64,000 bases of DNA from Xanthomonas sp. GPE 39. Lineage in GTDB: Bacteria > Pseudomonadota > Gammaproteobacteria > Xanthomonadales > Xanthomonadaceae. The notes beneath the pieces are model-generated. The model did not search any database and was not told the DNA's origin. It saw only the letters and a program-made list of their open reading frames with translations. This document shows, piece by piece, positions 50,215 through 60,014 of the stretch (positions are counted from its first letter, which is position 1; each line of letters opens with the position of its first letter). Location: contig NZ_JZHZ01000007.1 of the NCBI RefSeq assembly GCF_000963005.1, forward strand, positions 3,132,056-3,196,055, written 5' to 3'. The position numbers and the translations under genes are program-made.

Positions 50215-51645
50215 TCAACGCACCACGCGTTGATGCAACCAGGTTTCGCGGCTGTCGTTGCTCTGCGCCAGCAAATCCTTGAGTAGCCCAGCCCGGTCCT
50301 GCGGCGGAGTACGTTGCGAGAGCAGCATCAGATGAGCGCGCTGCTCAGCCGGCATACGACGCAACAGACTCAACAGTGTCTGGCGCTGGGCGTCGGGCAC
50401 GTAACCGAACAGCGGTTGCAGCGTCCAGAACTCCGCGCCCAACTCCGGGCCGAGTAACCAACCGCGGCGCTCGATGGCGTCCATCTCGGCGAACTGCGCA
50501 CGTAATGCGTGCTGCTGCTCCACTGGCAATGCGGCGAACGTGGTGACTGCCTGACGCAGACGCACCTGCGTGGCTGGCTCCAATGCCTGCCATGCAAGCT
50601 GACGCTCGTGAACTTGCGCGGGGGTCAATGCAGACGACGGCGTGGAGGATGGGGCAATCACTGCAGGCGCGAGGACTGTAGCAGTTGCGGCATCGGCAAG
50701 ATCGGCGGCAGTGGGAGGACTGCGTTCGATCCGCGGCGCAGGGGCGCTGGCGGCATACCACGCGTAGAAATCCAGATCGTAAACCGCCGGTTCCGGCAAT
50801 GCAGCAGGCTGCGCAACCGGCAGCGGCGGGGCGGTGGCGGTGTCCGATTCCGGCGATAAAGCCTCCACCCGAACCGGGCCAATATCGCCCAGCATCTGGT
50901 GCAGATTGTCGCCCACTGTGGCAACGGCATGTCGCGTCGGCAGATGGTCCCAGCACAGGGTTCCGACCAGCCCCACCGCGACCACCACGATCACTGCGAC
51001 AACCAGGCGCGCGCGGCTAGCACCACGCTTGCCGGCGCGCCGCACAGGCGGCGCTGGCAAGGCTACAGGCGGAACACGCACAGGCGAGGTAGTTTCGGCA
51101 ATCGCCGCGTCGCGCAGTTGCGCCAGCGTCTGCAGCCTTGCAGACGGCAGATCACGCAGATGCTGCTGCGCAGCCTCGGCCAATGCGCGCCACGCGGCGG
51201 CATCTGGATGACCGCCCTCATCGCGCGGACACGCACGCGCCAGTGCCTGCTGGTAATCCGAGATGGACAATTGCAGCACCTGTGCGGCAAGCGGCTCATC
51301 TAGCCCGGCCACGATACGCAACAGCAATGCCAGGCGGTCTGCTGGCTGTAACCTCGCCAGATGTGCAAACGGCACCGGCCAGACACCAGCGGTCGTCACA
51401 GTGACTTGGCGTAGCATCGGCACCGCCGCAAGCAACTTCCAAAAATGCAGCGGCCAATCGGTCATGGGCAGGGTCGCGGCATGACGGCCGAAGGCACGCA
51501 TCGCTGCGGCCAGCGCAGGGGCAACGGCTTCCAGACTGCCGCCCTGCAGTTCAGCCAGAACCGCGACGCGGCGTTCGATACCGCGCAAGAACGCCGACAG
51601 CGCAGCCGGCGCAGCCGCGCCGCCAGAGGGGAAAACAACGGTCAT
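50215..51645 (-). CDS. Membrane protein with sigma-region-4-like N-terminus and DUF3106 C-terminus
   Basis: A 476-residue protein, not recognised as a whole. The N-terminal part contains LQPADRLALLLRIVAGLDEP followed by LAAQVLQLSISDYQQALARA (about 100-138), like the region-4 helix-turn-helix of ECF sigma factors but without region 2. One membrane span lies at about 213-231 (LVVAVIVVVAVGLVGTL). The C-terminal about 110 residues are a DUF3106 domain: WQALEPATQVRLRQAV, LPVEQQHALRAQFAEM, RRMPAEQRAHLMLL. It might be a membrane-tethered regulator, but DNA binding is only inferred. Divergent from priA. Confidence 0.7.
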   Translation of the reverse strand: MTVVFPSGGAAAPAALSAFLRGIERRVAVLAELQGGSLEAVAPALAAAMRAFGRHAATLPMTDWPLHFWKLLAAVPMLRQVTVTTAGVWPVPFAHLARLQPADRLALLLRIVAGLDEPLAAQVLQLSISDYQQALARACPRDEGGHPDAAAWRALAEAAQQHLRDLPSARLQTLAQLRDAAIAETTSPVRVPPVALPAPPVRRAGKRGASRARLVVAVIVVVAVGLVGTLCWDHLPTRHAVATVGDNLHQMLGDIGPVRVEALSPESDTATAPPLPVAQPAALPEPAVYDLDFYAWYAASAPAPRIERSPPTAADLADAATATVLAPAVIAPSSTPSSALTPAQVHERQLAWQALEPATQVRLRQAVTTFAALPVEQQHALRAQFAEMDAIERRGWLLGPELGAEFWTLQPLFGYVPDAQRQTLLSLLRRMPAEQRAHLMLLSQRTPPQDRAGLLKDLLAQSNDSRETWLHQRVVR

Positions 51646-52073
51646 CGGAACTCCATCATCGATGTGATGATAGCGAGACGCGCGTCAGACCGCGCGCTTG
51701 ACAGCGGACCACAAATCAGTGCTCCGGTCACAATCGCAGCGGCGGGTTGTACACAGCACCCCAAATCGGCCATCTCCTCCCTTGTCAAGACCCGGCAACA
51801 CTGTGTTGCATCCATGTTTCACGGATAAGTTATTGTTTTTGAAGACATAAATGCGAATGGCGCTTTTTTGTCCAACTCGTTGCCGAGGCTTGTGAGTCCG
51901 TCTTCACAGCGTGGAGCATCGTGCTCATGCACAGCCTTATCCACAGTGCGTGTGGATAAATTTGATTCTCTAGTGACGGCGGCTATTTACGACCTGTTTA
52001 GCGCTTTGCTGGCAGGGATCGTGGGCGACGCGCGCGGGCCGTCACGGCCGACGCCGACCGCTAGACTAGGCCG
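51646..52073. other. Intergenic region between DUF3106 gene and priA
   Basis: A 428-base gap between two divergent genes. It holds the inverted pair of perfect DnaA boxes at 51937-51959, a nearby AT-rich stretch (about 51825-51880) containing a run of six T, and no recognised gene. A DNA-unwinding-like AT-rich patch about 60 bases before the boxes is notable in this GC-rich genome. Confidence 0.6.
51937..51959. promoter_or_regulatory. Inverted pair of perfect DnaA boxes
   Basis: TTATCCACA (51937-51945), a 5-base spacer, and TGTGGATAA (51951-51959): two exact copies of the DnaA-box consensus in opposite orientation, 115 bases before priA. They could regulate priA by DnaA, titrate DnaA, or mark a replication-related site. 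They also form a 9-bp hairpin. No terminator context fits. Confidence 0.75.
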
Positions 52074-54263
52074 ATGCCTGCTCCCGCCGTCACACTCCGC
52101 GTCGCTCTGCCACTGCCGTTGCCACAGTTGTTCGACTACCTGCCTCCGCAGGGTAGCGCCCTCACTCAAGGCGATATCGGCCGTCGCGTGCAGGTGCCGT
52201 TCGGCAATCGCCAGATGAGCGGCGTGGTGGCTGCGCTTGGCGAGGCAGAGGAAAGCCCCGGTCTGCGTGCAGCGCTGGCTTGGCTGGACCCGGTACCGCT
52301 GCTGCACGGCGAACTGGCCGACTCGCTGCGCTGGCTGGCCCGCTACAGCCACGCGCCGCTGGGCGAGGTATTGGCGACCGCGCTACCAGTGACCCTGCGC
52401 CGCGGCGAACCGCTGCCCGACACCCATGCCTGGGCCTGGCGCCTGACCGAAGCCGGCGCCGGTCACCGCACCCGCCCCGGTACCCGCCCGCATCGCTTCG
52501 CCCAATTGCTCGCGACCGGACCACTGCACGAGGAGCAGTTGGATCAGGCAATGCACGACTGGCGCGGCGCCGCGCGGACCTTGGCCAAGCGCAATCACGC
52601 CGAACGGATCACGGTAGCGGCCGACACCAGCGCGCCGCAGCCGCAAACCGGACCGATGGCGAACCCAGAGCAGCAAGCCGCGATCGACGCCCTCCTCGCC
52701 GCGCCGGGCTTCTCCGCATTCCTGCTCGACGGCGTCACCGGCAGTGGCAAGACCGAGGTCTACTTACAGGCAATCACCGCCTGTCTAGCGCGCGGCCGCC
52801 AAGCGTTGGTGCTGGTGCCGGAAATCGGCCTGACTCCGCAAACCCTGGCGCGGTTCCGCGCACGCCTGGGGGTGCCGGTGCATGCGCTGCATTCCGGGCT
52901 CACCGACAACGAACGCGCGCGGGTCTGGACCGCCGCTTGGCGCGGCGAAGCACGCGTGGTGGTCGGCACCCGCTCGGCGGTGTTTTTGCCATTGCCGCAG
53001 GCTGGGCTGATCGTGATCGACGAGGAACACGATGGCAGTTACAAGCAGCAAGACGGCATCCGCTACCACGCCCGCGATTTCGCCCTGATCCGCGCCAAGG
53101 CGCTGGACGTGCCCGTGCTGCTAGGCAGCGCCACACCGTCGCTGGAGAGCCTGCACAACGCCAACAGCGGCCGCTACGTACACCTGCGTCTGACCCGTCG
53201 CGCCGGCGAGGCGCGGCCACCGACGGTACGCGTACTCGACGTGCGCAAGCGCCCCCTGCAGGACGGGCTGTCGCCGGAGGTGCTGGCCGGCATCGGTACC
53301 ACCCTCGCCGAGGGCGGCCAGATCTTGGTGTTCAAGAACCGCCGTGGCTACGCGCCAGTGCTGCTATGCCATGACTGCGGCTGGACCGCGCCTTGCCAAC
53401 GCTGCAGCACACCACTACACACCACGCCAATGACCGTGCATGCCGGCGGCCGGCGATTGCAATGCCACCACTGCGGTGCGCGGCAACCAGCACCACTGGC
53501 CTGCCCGGACTGCGGCAGCCTAGCGCTACAACCGCAGGGCATCGGCACAGAGCGCCTGGAAGAACGTTTGGTGCAGGCCTTTCCGGAGGTGCCAGTGCTG
53601 CGCATCGACCGCAGCACCACCCAGCGCCGCGATGCGCTGGAAACACAACTAGCCACACTCGGCAACGTCCCCGGGATCCTGGTCGGCACGCAGATCCTGG
53701 CGAAGGGTCACGATCTGCCGCAACTGAGCAGAGTCGTGGTGGTGGGCATCGACGAAGGTCTGTTTTCAGCCGACTTTCGCGCCAGCGAGAAACTGGCGCA
53801 ACAGTTGATCCAAGTCGCCGGCCGTGCCGGTCGCGCCACGCGCCCCGGTGACGTCTGGTTGCAGACTCACCATCCTGGTCATCCGCTACTGGAAATTCTG
53901 GTGCATGGCGGCTACCACGCCTTCGCCGCAGCGGAACTGGCGCAGCGCGAAGCCGCTGGCTTCCCGCCATTCGCGCATCTGGCGCTGCTGCGCGCCGAGG
54001 CTAAGCAGGTCGAACACGCCAACGCTTTTCTCGCCGCAGTGCGCGCGCTGCTGCCGGCGCACGATCAGGTACAGCGCTTCGGCCCAATGCCGGCGCCAAT
54101 GCCGCGCCGCGCGGGTTTCCAACGCACCCAACTCCTACTCTCGGCGAGTACCCGGCGCGCACTGCATCACCTGCTGGATGCGACCGTGCCGACAATCCAT
54201 GCACTACCCCAGGCACGGCGAGTACGCTGGTCGCTGGACGTAGACCCACAGGATTTGTACTGA
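52074..54263 (+). CDS. priA: PriA, primosomal replication restart helicase
   Basis: 3'-to-5' helicase that reloads the replisome at stalled forks. The 729 residues have an N-terminal DNA-binding domain, Walker A DGVTGSGKTEVYL, the DEEH box in IVIDEEHDGSYKQ, SATPSLE, and a zinc-binding domain (CHDCGWTAPCQRC, CHHCGARQ, CPDCG). The C-terminal helicase part has GTQILAKGHDLPQL and QVAGRAGRATRPG. The start MPAPAVTLRVALPLP matches relatives. It ends 16 bases from the converging VanW-GT gene. Confidence 0.97.
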   Translation: MPAPAVTLRVALPLPLPQLFDYLPPQGSALTQGDIGRRVQVPFGNRQMSGVVAALGEAEESPGLRAALAWLDPVPLLHGELADSLRWLARYSHAPLGEVLATALPVTLRRGEPLPDTHAWAWRLTEAGAGHRTRPGTRPHRFAQLLATGPLHEEQLDQAMHDWRGAARTLAKRNHAERITVAADTSAPQPQTGPMANPEQQAAIDALLAAPGFSAFLLDGVTGSGKTEVYLQAITACLARGRQALVLVPEIGLTPQTLARFRARLGVPVHALHSGLTDNERARVWTAAWRGEARVVVGTRSAVFLPLPQAGLIVIDEEHDGSYKQQDGIRYHARDFALIRAKALDVPVLLGSATPSLESLHNANSGRYVHLRLTRRAGEARPPTVRVLDVRKRPLQDGLSPEVLAGIGTTLAEGGQILVFKNRRGYAPVLLCHDCGWTAPCQRCSTPLHTTPMTVHAGGRRLQCHHCGARQPAPLACPDCGSLALQPQGIGTERLEERLVQAFPEVPVLRIDRSTTQRRDALETQLATLGNVPGILVGTQILAKGHDLPQLSRVVVVGIDEGLFSADFRASEKLAQQLIQVAGRAGRATRPGDVWLQTHHPGHPLLEILVHGGYHAFAAAELAQREAAGFPPFAHLALLRAEAKQVEHANAFLAAVRALLPAHDQVQRFGPMPAPMPRRAGFQRTQLLLSASTRRALHHLLDATVPTIHALPQARRVRWSLDVDPQDLY

Positions 54264-54279
54264 ATCGGCAAGGCGCTGC

Positions 54280-56013
54280 TCAGCTACCGCCCTGCAACGC
54301 CAACCGCATCTGTACGCGCAACGCCGCGTAGTCGCCAGCCTGCACGCAGCGCCATGAGCCAGCATCCGTACCAAGGCCGCAGGCAGTGGTAGCCACCACC
54401 GGTTTACCCGCGACCAACGCCAACAACAGCCCACGAGGTTGCTGTTCGATCCAGGCCGGCAGTACCACGATGGTCGCCGCATGCACGCCTGCAGCCATCG
54501 AGGCCACCCGACGCACATCGAAGCCGCTCCAAAAATCCATCGTTTCCTGCGCGCCTGGCGGCAGTAACAGTTGCAGCGGGAGGCCGCGCAGCGCCTCGCG
54601 CAGTTCGAACACGCCTTTACGCGCCAGCGAGGCGGAGGCCAACAACACCTGGGGGACAACGCATTCGGCCGTGTCTTCAACCATCCCAGCAGACGTGGCA
54701 GGAACTGCTGACAGCGCCGGCACGTGCCATGCCAGCGCAACGCCACGTCCATCCGCGAGCGCCAGCAACTCGCGGTGCGGAGTGATCCAGTGGCGTGCCT
54801 GCGACAAGGCCACGCGCTCGGCCTCCACTAGCGCCGAATCGGCACGGAAATCGCGCAGAGTGGCGCTGTCAGGATGCCGCTGTGCAGCCATGTCCAGGCG
54901 CGCATGCAGCACATGCATCGGCAGCGCGGTCATGCATACGTCCCAGCGCCGGCCCTGCAGCTCGCCGGCCAGCCACAGTCCCGGCAACAGACTCTGCGGT
55001 ATTACCAAATCGACATCGCGCGCATCGAGTCGACGCCGTAGTGCCGCCAGTCGGATGTTCTGAGCACGCTGGCGTGCCTGAGGCAACGGCATCCCTTGCC
55101 ACAGCCACCAACGCATCAGCAGCGCTGCCTGCAGCCCGGCGATGCTGACCCGTCGTATCGTCAACACGCGGTCGCCAGGCAATAAGCGGCGCCGGCGATC
55201 CTCAAGGAATTCAGGCCAATCCTCGTCCACCAGCCAGGTACGCCGCAGACCACTGAGCACGGCTGGCACATGCCGAGGGCAATGGTGGCGGTCACAGCGC
55301 GTGCAATCGCTGTCAGCGCGCGCTGCGGGCCGAGGCTGTAATGGCGACAACGGCAAGACGACGGGCGTCGCTACGCCGCCGAGGATGCGCACATGCAGCG
55401 CATCGCCATCCAGCCATACTTCCAACCGCCACGGCAACGGCGCACGCAGGCGCAGATCGACATAGTTCCAGAACACCACTGCATCGCGGTCGCGCTCGGC
55501 CAACGATCCGGGGACAACCTGCGTATGCCGGTGCCGCTCGACGATCTCCAATCCCTGCCGCAGCGCGGCATCGTAAATCGCGTTGGACAACTGACATAGG
55601 CCGCCACCGATCGATGGGATCAGGCAGCCTTCACGCAACTCGCGTCCAGCAACGAAGCCGCGCCAACGCGAGGCACGCCCGAGTTGACGCCAGAATCCGA
55701 AGGTCGCCCCGGCCGGAACCTCCACGCCATGCAATACGCGCGCGGCCAAGCGTAGGTTATGGATTTTGCCCGCGACCAGCAGCGGCGCAGTCTCTTCCAT
55801 CTCGGGCCAAAGCGCCGTAACCGATTCGGAGACCAACCCGTCGGCGCTGCGAAAGCCAGCGTCGCGGGGGTGCCGGCACGGGCCATCGCGCAGATCACGC
55901 AAGCCCCGGCGCAGTTGCAAGGCACCGACCTTGGCCCAGAACAGTGGGCTACGCCAGCGCGAAGGCCACGACGCATCCGGCTTCATCATCCGCTCCGTCG
56001 CTGTCCTTTGCAT
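54280..56013 (-). CDS. VanW domain / glycosyltransferase-like fusion protein
   Basis: A 577-residue fusion. The VanW domain lies at about 73-191 (AGKIHNLRLAARVLHGVEVP, GATFGFWRQLG, LIPSIGGGLCQLSNAIYDAA). A cysteine cluster CTRCDRHHC (C237, C240, C245) then precedes a C-terminal GT-B-like half: VDLVIPQSLLPGLW, ASASLARKGVFELREAL and LLALVAGKPVVATTACGLG. VanW proteins occur near peptidoglycan-modifying genes, but their activity is unknown; here the context gives no pathway. The start at 56013 has GGGAG eight bases upstream; ATGs at 56052, 55989 and 55986 are alternatives, with a GGAG also before 55986. Confidence 0.75.
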   Translation of the reverse strand: MQRTATERMMKPDASWPSRWRSPLFWAKVGALQLRRGLRDLRDGPCRHPRDAGFRSADGLVSESVTALWPEMEETAPLLVAGKIHNLRLAARVLHGVEVPAGATFGFWRQLGRASRWRGFVAGRELREGCLIPSIGGGLCQLSNAIYDAALRQGLEIVERHRHTQVVPGSLAERDRDAVVFWNYVDLRLRAPLPWRLEVWLDGDALHVRILGGVATPVVLPLSPLQPRPAARADSDCTRCDRHHCPRHVPAVLSGLRRTWLVDEDWPEFLEDRRRRLLPGDRVLTIRRVSIAGLQAALLMRWWLWQGMPLPQARQRAQNIRLAALRRRLDARDVDLVIPQSLLPGLWLAGELQGRRWDVCMTALPMHVLHARLDMAAQRHPDSATLRDFRADSALVEAERVALSQARHWITPHRELLALADGRGVALAWHVPALSAVPATSAGMVEDTAECVVPQVLLASASLARKGVFELREALRGLPLQLLLPPGAQETMDFWSGFDVRRVASMAAGVHAATIVVLPAWIEQQPRGLLLALVAGKPVVATTACGLGTDAGSWRCVQAGDYAALRVQMRLALQGGS

Positions 56014-56130
56014 GGCTTTGTCTCCCGCCTCCCTGAGCGGATCTACCGACATGCAACTATAAATCCCATAGCGGTACGCACAAGGTTCATCGCTTGCGCA
56101 GCGCAGACGGCACGCACATCGACCGATCAC

Positions 56131-56363
56131 AGTGGCTGTGCATTGCCCACCCGTCTTGCGGGTTCGGGCAGGGACTAACCGGCAGGCTTAAAAACGCTCC
56201 GCCCGTGACTCTTCGCCCAAACGCTGGCCGGCCTTTACAGACTGGTCTTGCCCATCCAGGACAAGACCAGTTGCGGATCAAGCGCCCGCAGCTTTAACCG
56301 ACTGGCATGGGGCAAAAGCGGACTTTGACGCCTTACGGATTCACCGGCGGCAGCGCAGGTGGA
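56131..56363. other. Intergenic region with two hairpins
   Basis: Between rpoH and the VanW gene, with no coding sequence recognised. 56144-56170 folds as TGCCC/GGGCA outside and CCCG/CGGG inside. 56241-56271 has ACTGGTCTTG (56241-56250) exactly complementary to CAAGACCAGT (56262-56271) around an 11-base loop. They may mark transcript ends or a small RNA. Confidence 0.5.
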
Positions 56364-57242
<879 letters not shown>

Positions 57243-57267
57243 AGGTCTCATCTTAGCAGTCAACTAA

Positions 57268-57296
57268 TTGGACTGCCGGGTTCAGTAAAAAGTTCC
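57268..57296 (-). promoter_or_regulatory. Sigma-E-type promoter of rpoH
   Basis: On the minus strand GGAACTT (57290-57296), a 16-base spacer, then GTCCAA (57268-57273), 26 bases before the rpoH start codon. The -35 is the exact sigma-E consensus and the -10 differs from GTCTAA by one base. E. coli rpoH also has a sigma-E promoter. A GCAGTC/GACTGC hairpin (57256-57276) overlaps the -10 and start region. Confidence 0.75.
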
Positions 57297-57463
57297 TTCG
57301 TTCCATTCATGAAACATTCGAACCGAAAAATGCGCCATGGCAGAGATATTGCAACGATCATACAAAACAATGAAACGGACCGTTTATCCATCCCAAATTA
57401 GCACCACCTTCGCGAAAATGGCGTCCATGCGGGATCGAGGTGGGAGCGACATCCCATGTCAGT

Positions 57464-58195
57464 TCAGGCATCGCGTAACGATGCTTCCAGATCTGCGCGC
57501 GTGGGCAGGCTCCAGTCGATCGGGGCGGCCCCGCGACGACGCAGGTATTCGTTGGCGGCGGAGAAATGCTTGCATCCAAGGAATCCGCGGTGCGCGGACA
57601 GCGGTGAGGGATGCGGTGCCTTCAGCACCCGGTGGCGCCGGGTATCGATGACCTTGCCCTTGGCCTGCGCATAACTTCCCCAAAGCAGGAACACCAGGCC
57701 CTCGCGCTCGCGGTTGAGGGTCTCCACCACATGGTCGGTGAAGCCTTCCCAGCCTTTGCCCTGGTGGGCACCGGCACGGCCTTCCTCAACGGTAAGCACC
57801 GCATTGAGCATCAAGACACCGCGCTGCGCCCAGGGTAGCAGGCAGCCGTGATCGGGACGGCGGATGCCCAAATCGTCCTCGATCTCTTTGTAGATGTTGA
57901 GTAGGGATGGTGGCACCGGCACGCCGGGCAGCACCGAGAAACACAGGCCATGCGCCTGACCACGCCCGTGGTAGGGATCCTGGCCAAGGATCACAACTTG
58001 TACCGCATCGAACGGGGTGGCCTGGAATGCGGCGAAGATCTGCCGTCCCGGCGGGAACACGTGCGCGCCAGCCGCCTTGCGCTGACGCAGGTAGACGGCC
58101 AACTCGCGCATTTCCTGGCGCAACAGCCAGTCACCGACCTGCGCCTTCCACGACGGCTCTAACTGGATCCGGCTCTCATCTTCGTTGTTGGTCAT
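57464..58195 (-). CDS. ung: Uracil-DNA glycosylase Ung (family 1)
   Basis: Removes uracil from DNA to start base-excision repair. The 243 residues contain the catalytic [20 protein letters not shown] and the second active-site motif [18 protein letters not shown], with [11 protein letters not shown] between. The start [11 protein letters not shown] was chosen over an ATG six codons earlier. It lies 24 bases downstream of the tandem-receiver gene. Confidence 0.97.
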   Translation of the reverse strand: MTNNEDESRIQLEPSWKAQVGDWLLRQEMRELAVYLRQRKAAGAHVFPPGRQIFAAFQATPFDAVQVVILGQDPYHGRGQAHGLCFSVLPGVPVPPSLLNIYKEIEDDLGIRRPDHGCLLPWAQRGVLMLNAVLTVEEGRAGAHQGKGWEGFTDHVVETLNREREGLVFLLWGSYAQAKGKVIDTRRHRVLKAPHPSPLSAHRGFLGCKHFSAANEYLRRRGAAPIDWSLPTRADLEASLRDA

Positions 58196-58219
58196 TGCAT
58201 ACGGACTCGACACATCAGG

Positions 58220-59062
58220 TCAAAAGGTCACCGCGTTCCTATCGAGTCTGGCCAGACGCAATTGGAACAACACTTTGGTCACCAGCAGACGCTCTTCGAT
58301 CGGCTTTTGCACCAGATCGTTGGCGCCAGCGCGCAGCAGCGCGGACTGGTTGTGCGGATTGCTGTCGCCGGTCATCACCAACACCGGCATGCGCCGCTTG
58401 CCGTAGGCGAAATCCAAGCGGATACGCTGGACCACGTCGCGGCCGTTGAGCTCACCCTTTAATGTGACGTCGGTCAGCACAAGATCGATGCGGTGCGTCG
58501 TGCGGCCGAGGGATTCGGCGGCCAGCAGGGTGAACGCCTCCTCGGCGCTCAAGACATGCAGTACATGCAATTGCTGGCGCTCGAGCATGCGCTTGGTAGC
58601 CTCGGCCACCACCCGACTGTCCTCGACATAAAGAACGGTGGCCCCAACCACCGGCTGCGGCTGCACATAGCCACGGACGAACGTCGCCAAGGCCTTGTGG
58701 CCAAGGGCCTTATCGAAATAGTCGGTGACGTATTCGGTAAATCGGCGTTCCACCAGATGCCGCTGAGCATCGCCAGAGACGACGATCACCGGCACATAAG
58801 CCTGCCCAGCGGCCTCACGCACGCTGCGCGCCAGGGCCAGGCCGTCGCCATCGGGTAGCGCCAGCGAGGTGGTGACCAGATCGACTGGGCCAGCCTCCAA
58901 CGCCAAACGCGCCTCGGCAATGCTGGCGCAGCCGACCACCTCGACATCCAGCAACTCGCGATGCAGCACGTCAGCGATCAGCTTGCGCACCAGCTTGGAT
59001 CCATCAACCACCATCACCCGCGGGGCGGCGTTGGTCAGGTGCTTGAACTCGTGCACTGACAT
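58220..59062 (-). CDS. Tandem-receiver (REC-REC) protein; first receiver lacks its phosphoacceptor
   Basis: A 280-residue signalling protein with two receiver domains and no output domain. The second (about 142-272) has a complete active site: E147-D148 (VLYVEDSR), phosphoacceptor D198 (DLVLTDVTL), T231 and K253. The first (about 15-135) has D20-G21 in place of the acidic pair and S66 where the aspartate belongs (DLVTTSLALPDGDGL), while K118 remains. It cannot be phosphorylated in the normal way and may be a protein-protein or regulatory module. The gene lies 7 bases after ftsX, suggesting a link to division or envelope signalling, though this is inference. Confidence 0.88.
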   Translation of the reverse strand: MSVHEFKHLTNAAPRVMVVDGSKLVRKLIADVLHRELLDVEVVGCASIAEARLALEAGPVDLVTTSLALPDGDGLALARSVREAAGQAYVPVIVVSGDAQRHLVERRFTEYVTDYFDKALGHKALATFVRGYVQPQPVVGATVLYVEDSRVVAEATKRMLERQQLHVLHVLSAEEAFTLLAAESLGRTTHRIDLVLTDVTLKGELNGRDVVQRIRLDFAYGKRRMPVLVMTGDSNPHNQSALLRAGANDLVQKPIEERLLVTKVLFQLRLARLDRNAVTF

Positions 59063-59069
59063 GCGCACT

Positions 59070-60014
59070 TCACGTGTCGGTGGGCCGTGTCTGGCGCAGG
59101 AAGTGGCCAGTCACCAGCCAAGCACCGAGCCAGCCCAGCAACAAGGTACCGAGCAGAACCAGCGACACCTGCAATCCGTCCAGTCCATGCAGCAGAAAAT
59201 GGCTACCGTAGCTGTCCGCCAGCGCCGTCAACGGCGGCCCCAGTGCCACCGCTGAGACAGCAAGCAATGTCAGCGCCAACACACCGGCGCCGAAGCCATA
59301 CCAGGCCCCAAGGTACAGGAACGGGCGACGGATGAAGCCATCGCTGGCGCCGAGCAACTGCAGCACGCCGATTTCCTCGCGCCGCGCCTGGATATCCAGG
59401 CGTACCGTGTTGCCGACGACAAGCACCGCGCCGGCGCCAAGCAGGAACGACAACACCTGCACCAAGCGCTGTCCGAAGTGCAACCAACCATCCAGGCGCT
59501 TACGCCACAGCGCGTCGTGCTGGACCAAATCGGCTTGCGGCAAGGCGCTCAACGCCAGCGCCAGCGCGGTGTCGTCGGCTGCGGCGGGGATCACGGTGAG
59601 CAATGTCGGCAATGGATTGTCGTGCAGGGCATCCAGCGCCTCGCCCAGCCCCGCGCTATCGCGCAATTCGGCCATGCCCTGCGCAGGTGTGCGCAAGTTC
59701 ACTGCGGCGACATCGGCACGCCCGCGCAACGTCTGCGCCAGTGCCTGCGCTGCGGCGACATCCACATCGGTCTTCAGGAACACGTTGATCTCGCGCGACT
59801 GCTGCACCGTACCGGCGAACTGCTTGAGATTATCCAGCGCGATCGACAACCCCAATGGCAGGGTGAAAGCCAGCGCCATCACCGCCATCGTCAGCAGCGT
59901 GGCCCACGGCTTGCGCATGGCGCGACCGAGGCTATAGACGATGCTATGCAGATGGTGATCCCACCACACGCCCAGACGCGAAGGCGCGGTGGCGCCGGTA
60001 TTGCGCGCGCTCAT
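59070..60014 (-). CDS. ftsX: FtsX, cell-division ABC transporter-like membrane subunit
   Basis: With FtsE it activates periplasmic amidases at the division site. The 314 residues show four transmembrane helices: one near 40-60 (ATLLTMAVMALAFTLPLG), three in the C-terminal third, and a periplasmic domain between. ARREEIGVLQLLGASDGFIR is the conserved FtsX motif. The start overlaps the ftsE stop as ATGA. Confidence 0.97.
   Translation of the reverse strand: MSARNTGATAPSRLGVWWDHHLHSIVYSLGRAMRKPWATLLTMAVMALAFTLPLGLSIALDNLKQFAGTVQQSREINVFLKTDVDVAAAQALAQTLRGRADVAAVNLRTPAQGMAELRDSAGLGEALDALHDNPLPTLLTVIPAAADDTALALALSALPQADLVQHDALWRKRLDGWLHFGQRLVQVLSFLLGAGAVLVVGNTVRLDIQARREEIGVLQLLGASDGFIRRPFLYLGAWYGFGAGVLALTLLAVSAVALGPPLTALADSYGSHFLLHGLDGLQVSLVLLGTLLLGWLGAWLVTGHFLRQTRPTDT

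Noticed and set aside
56144-56170. tRNA-like T-loop (GGTTCGGGC)
   Set aside because: No acceptor stem, anticodon arm or CCA-like end can be drawn around it.
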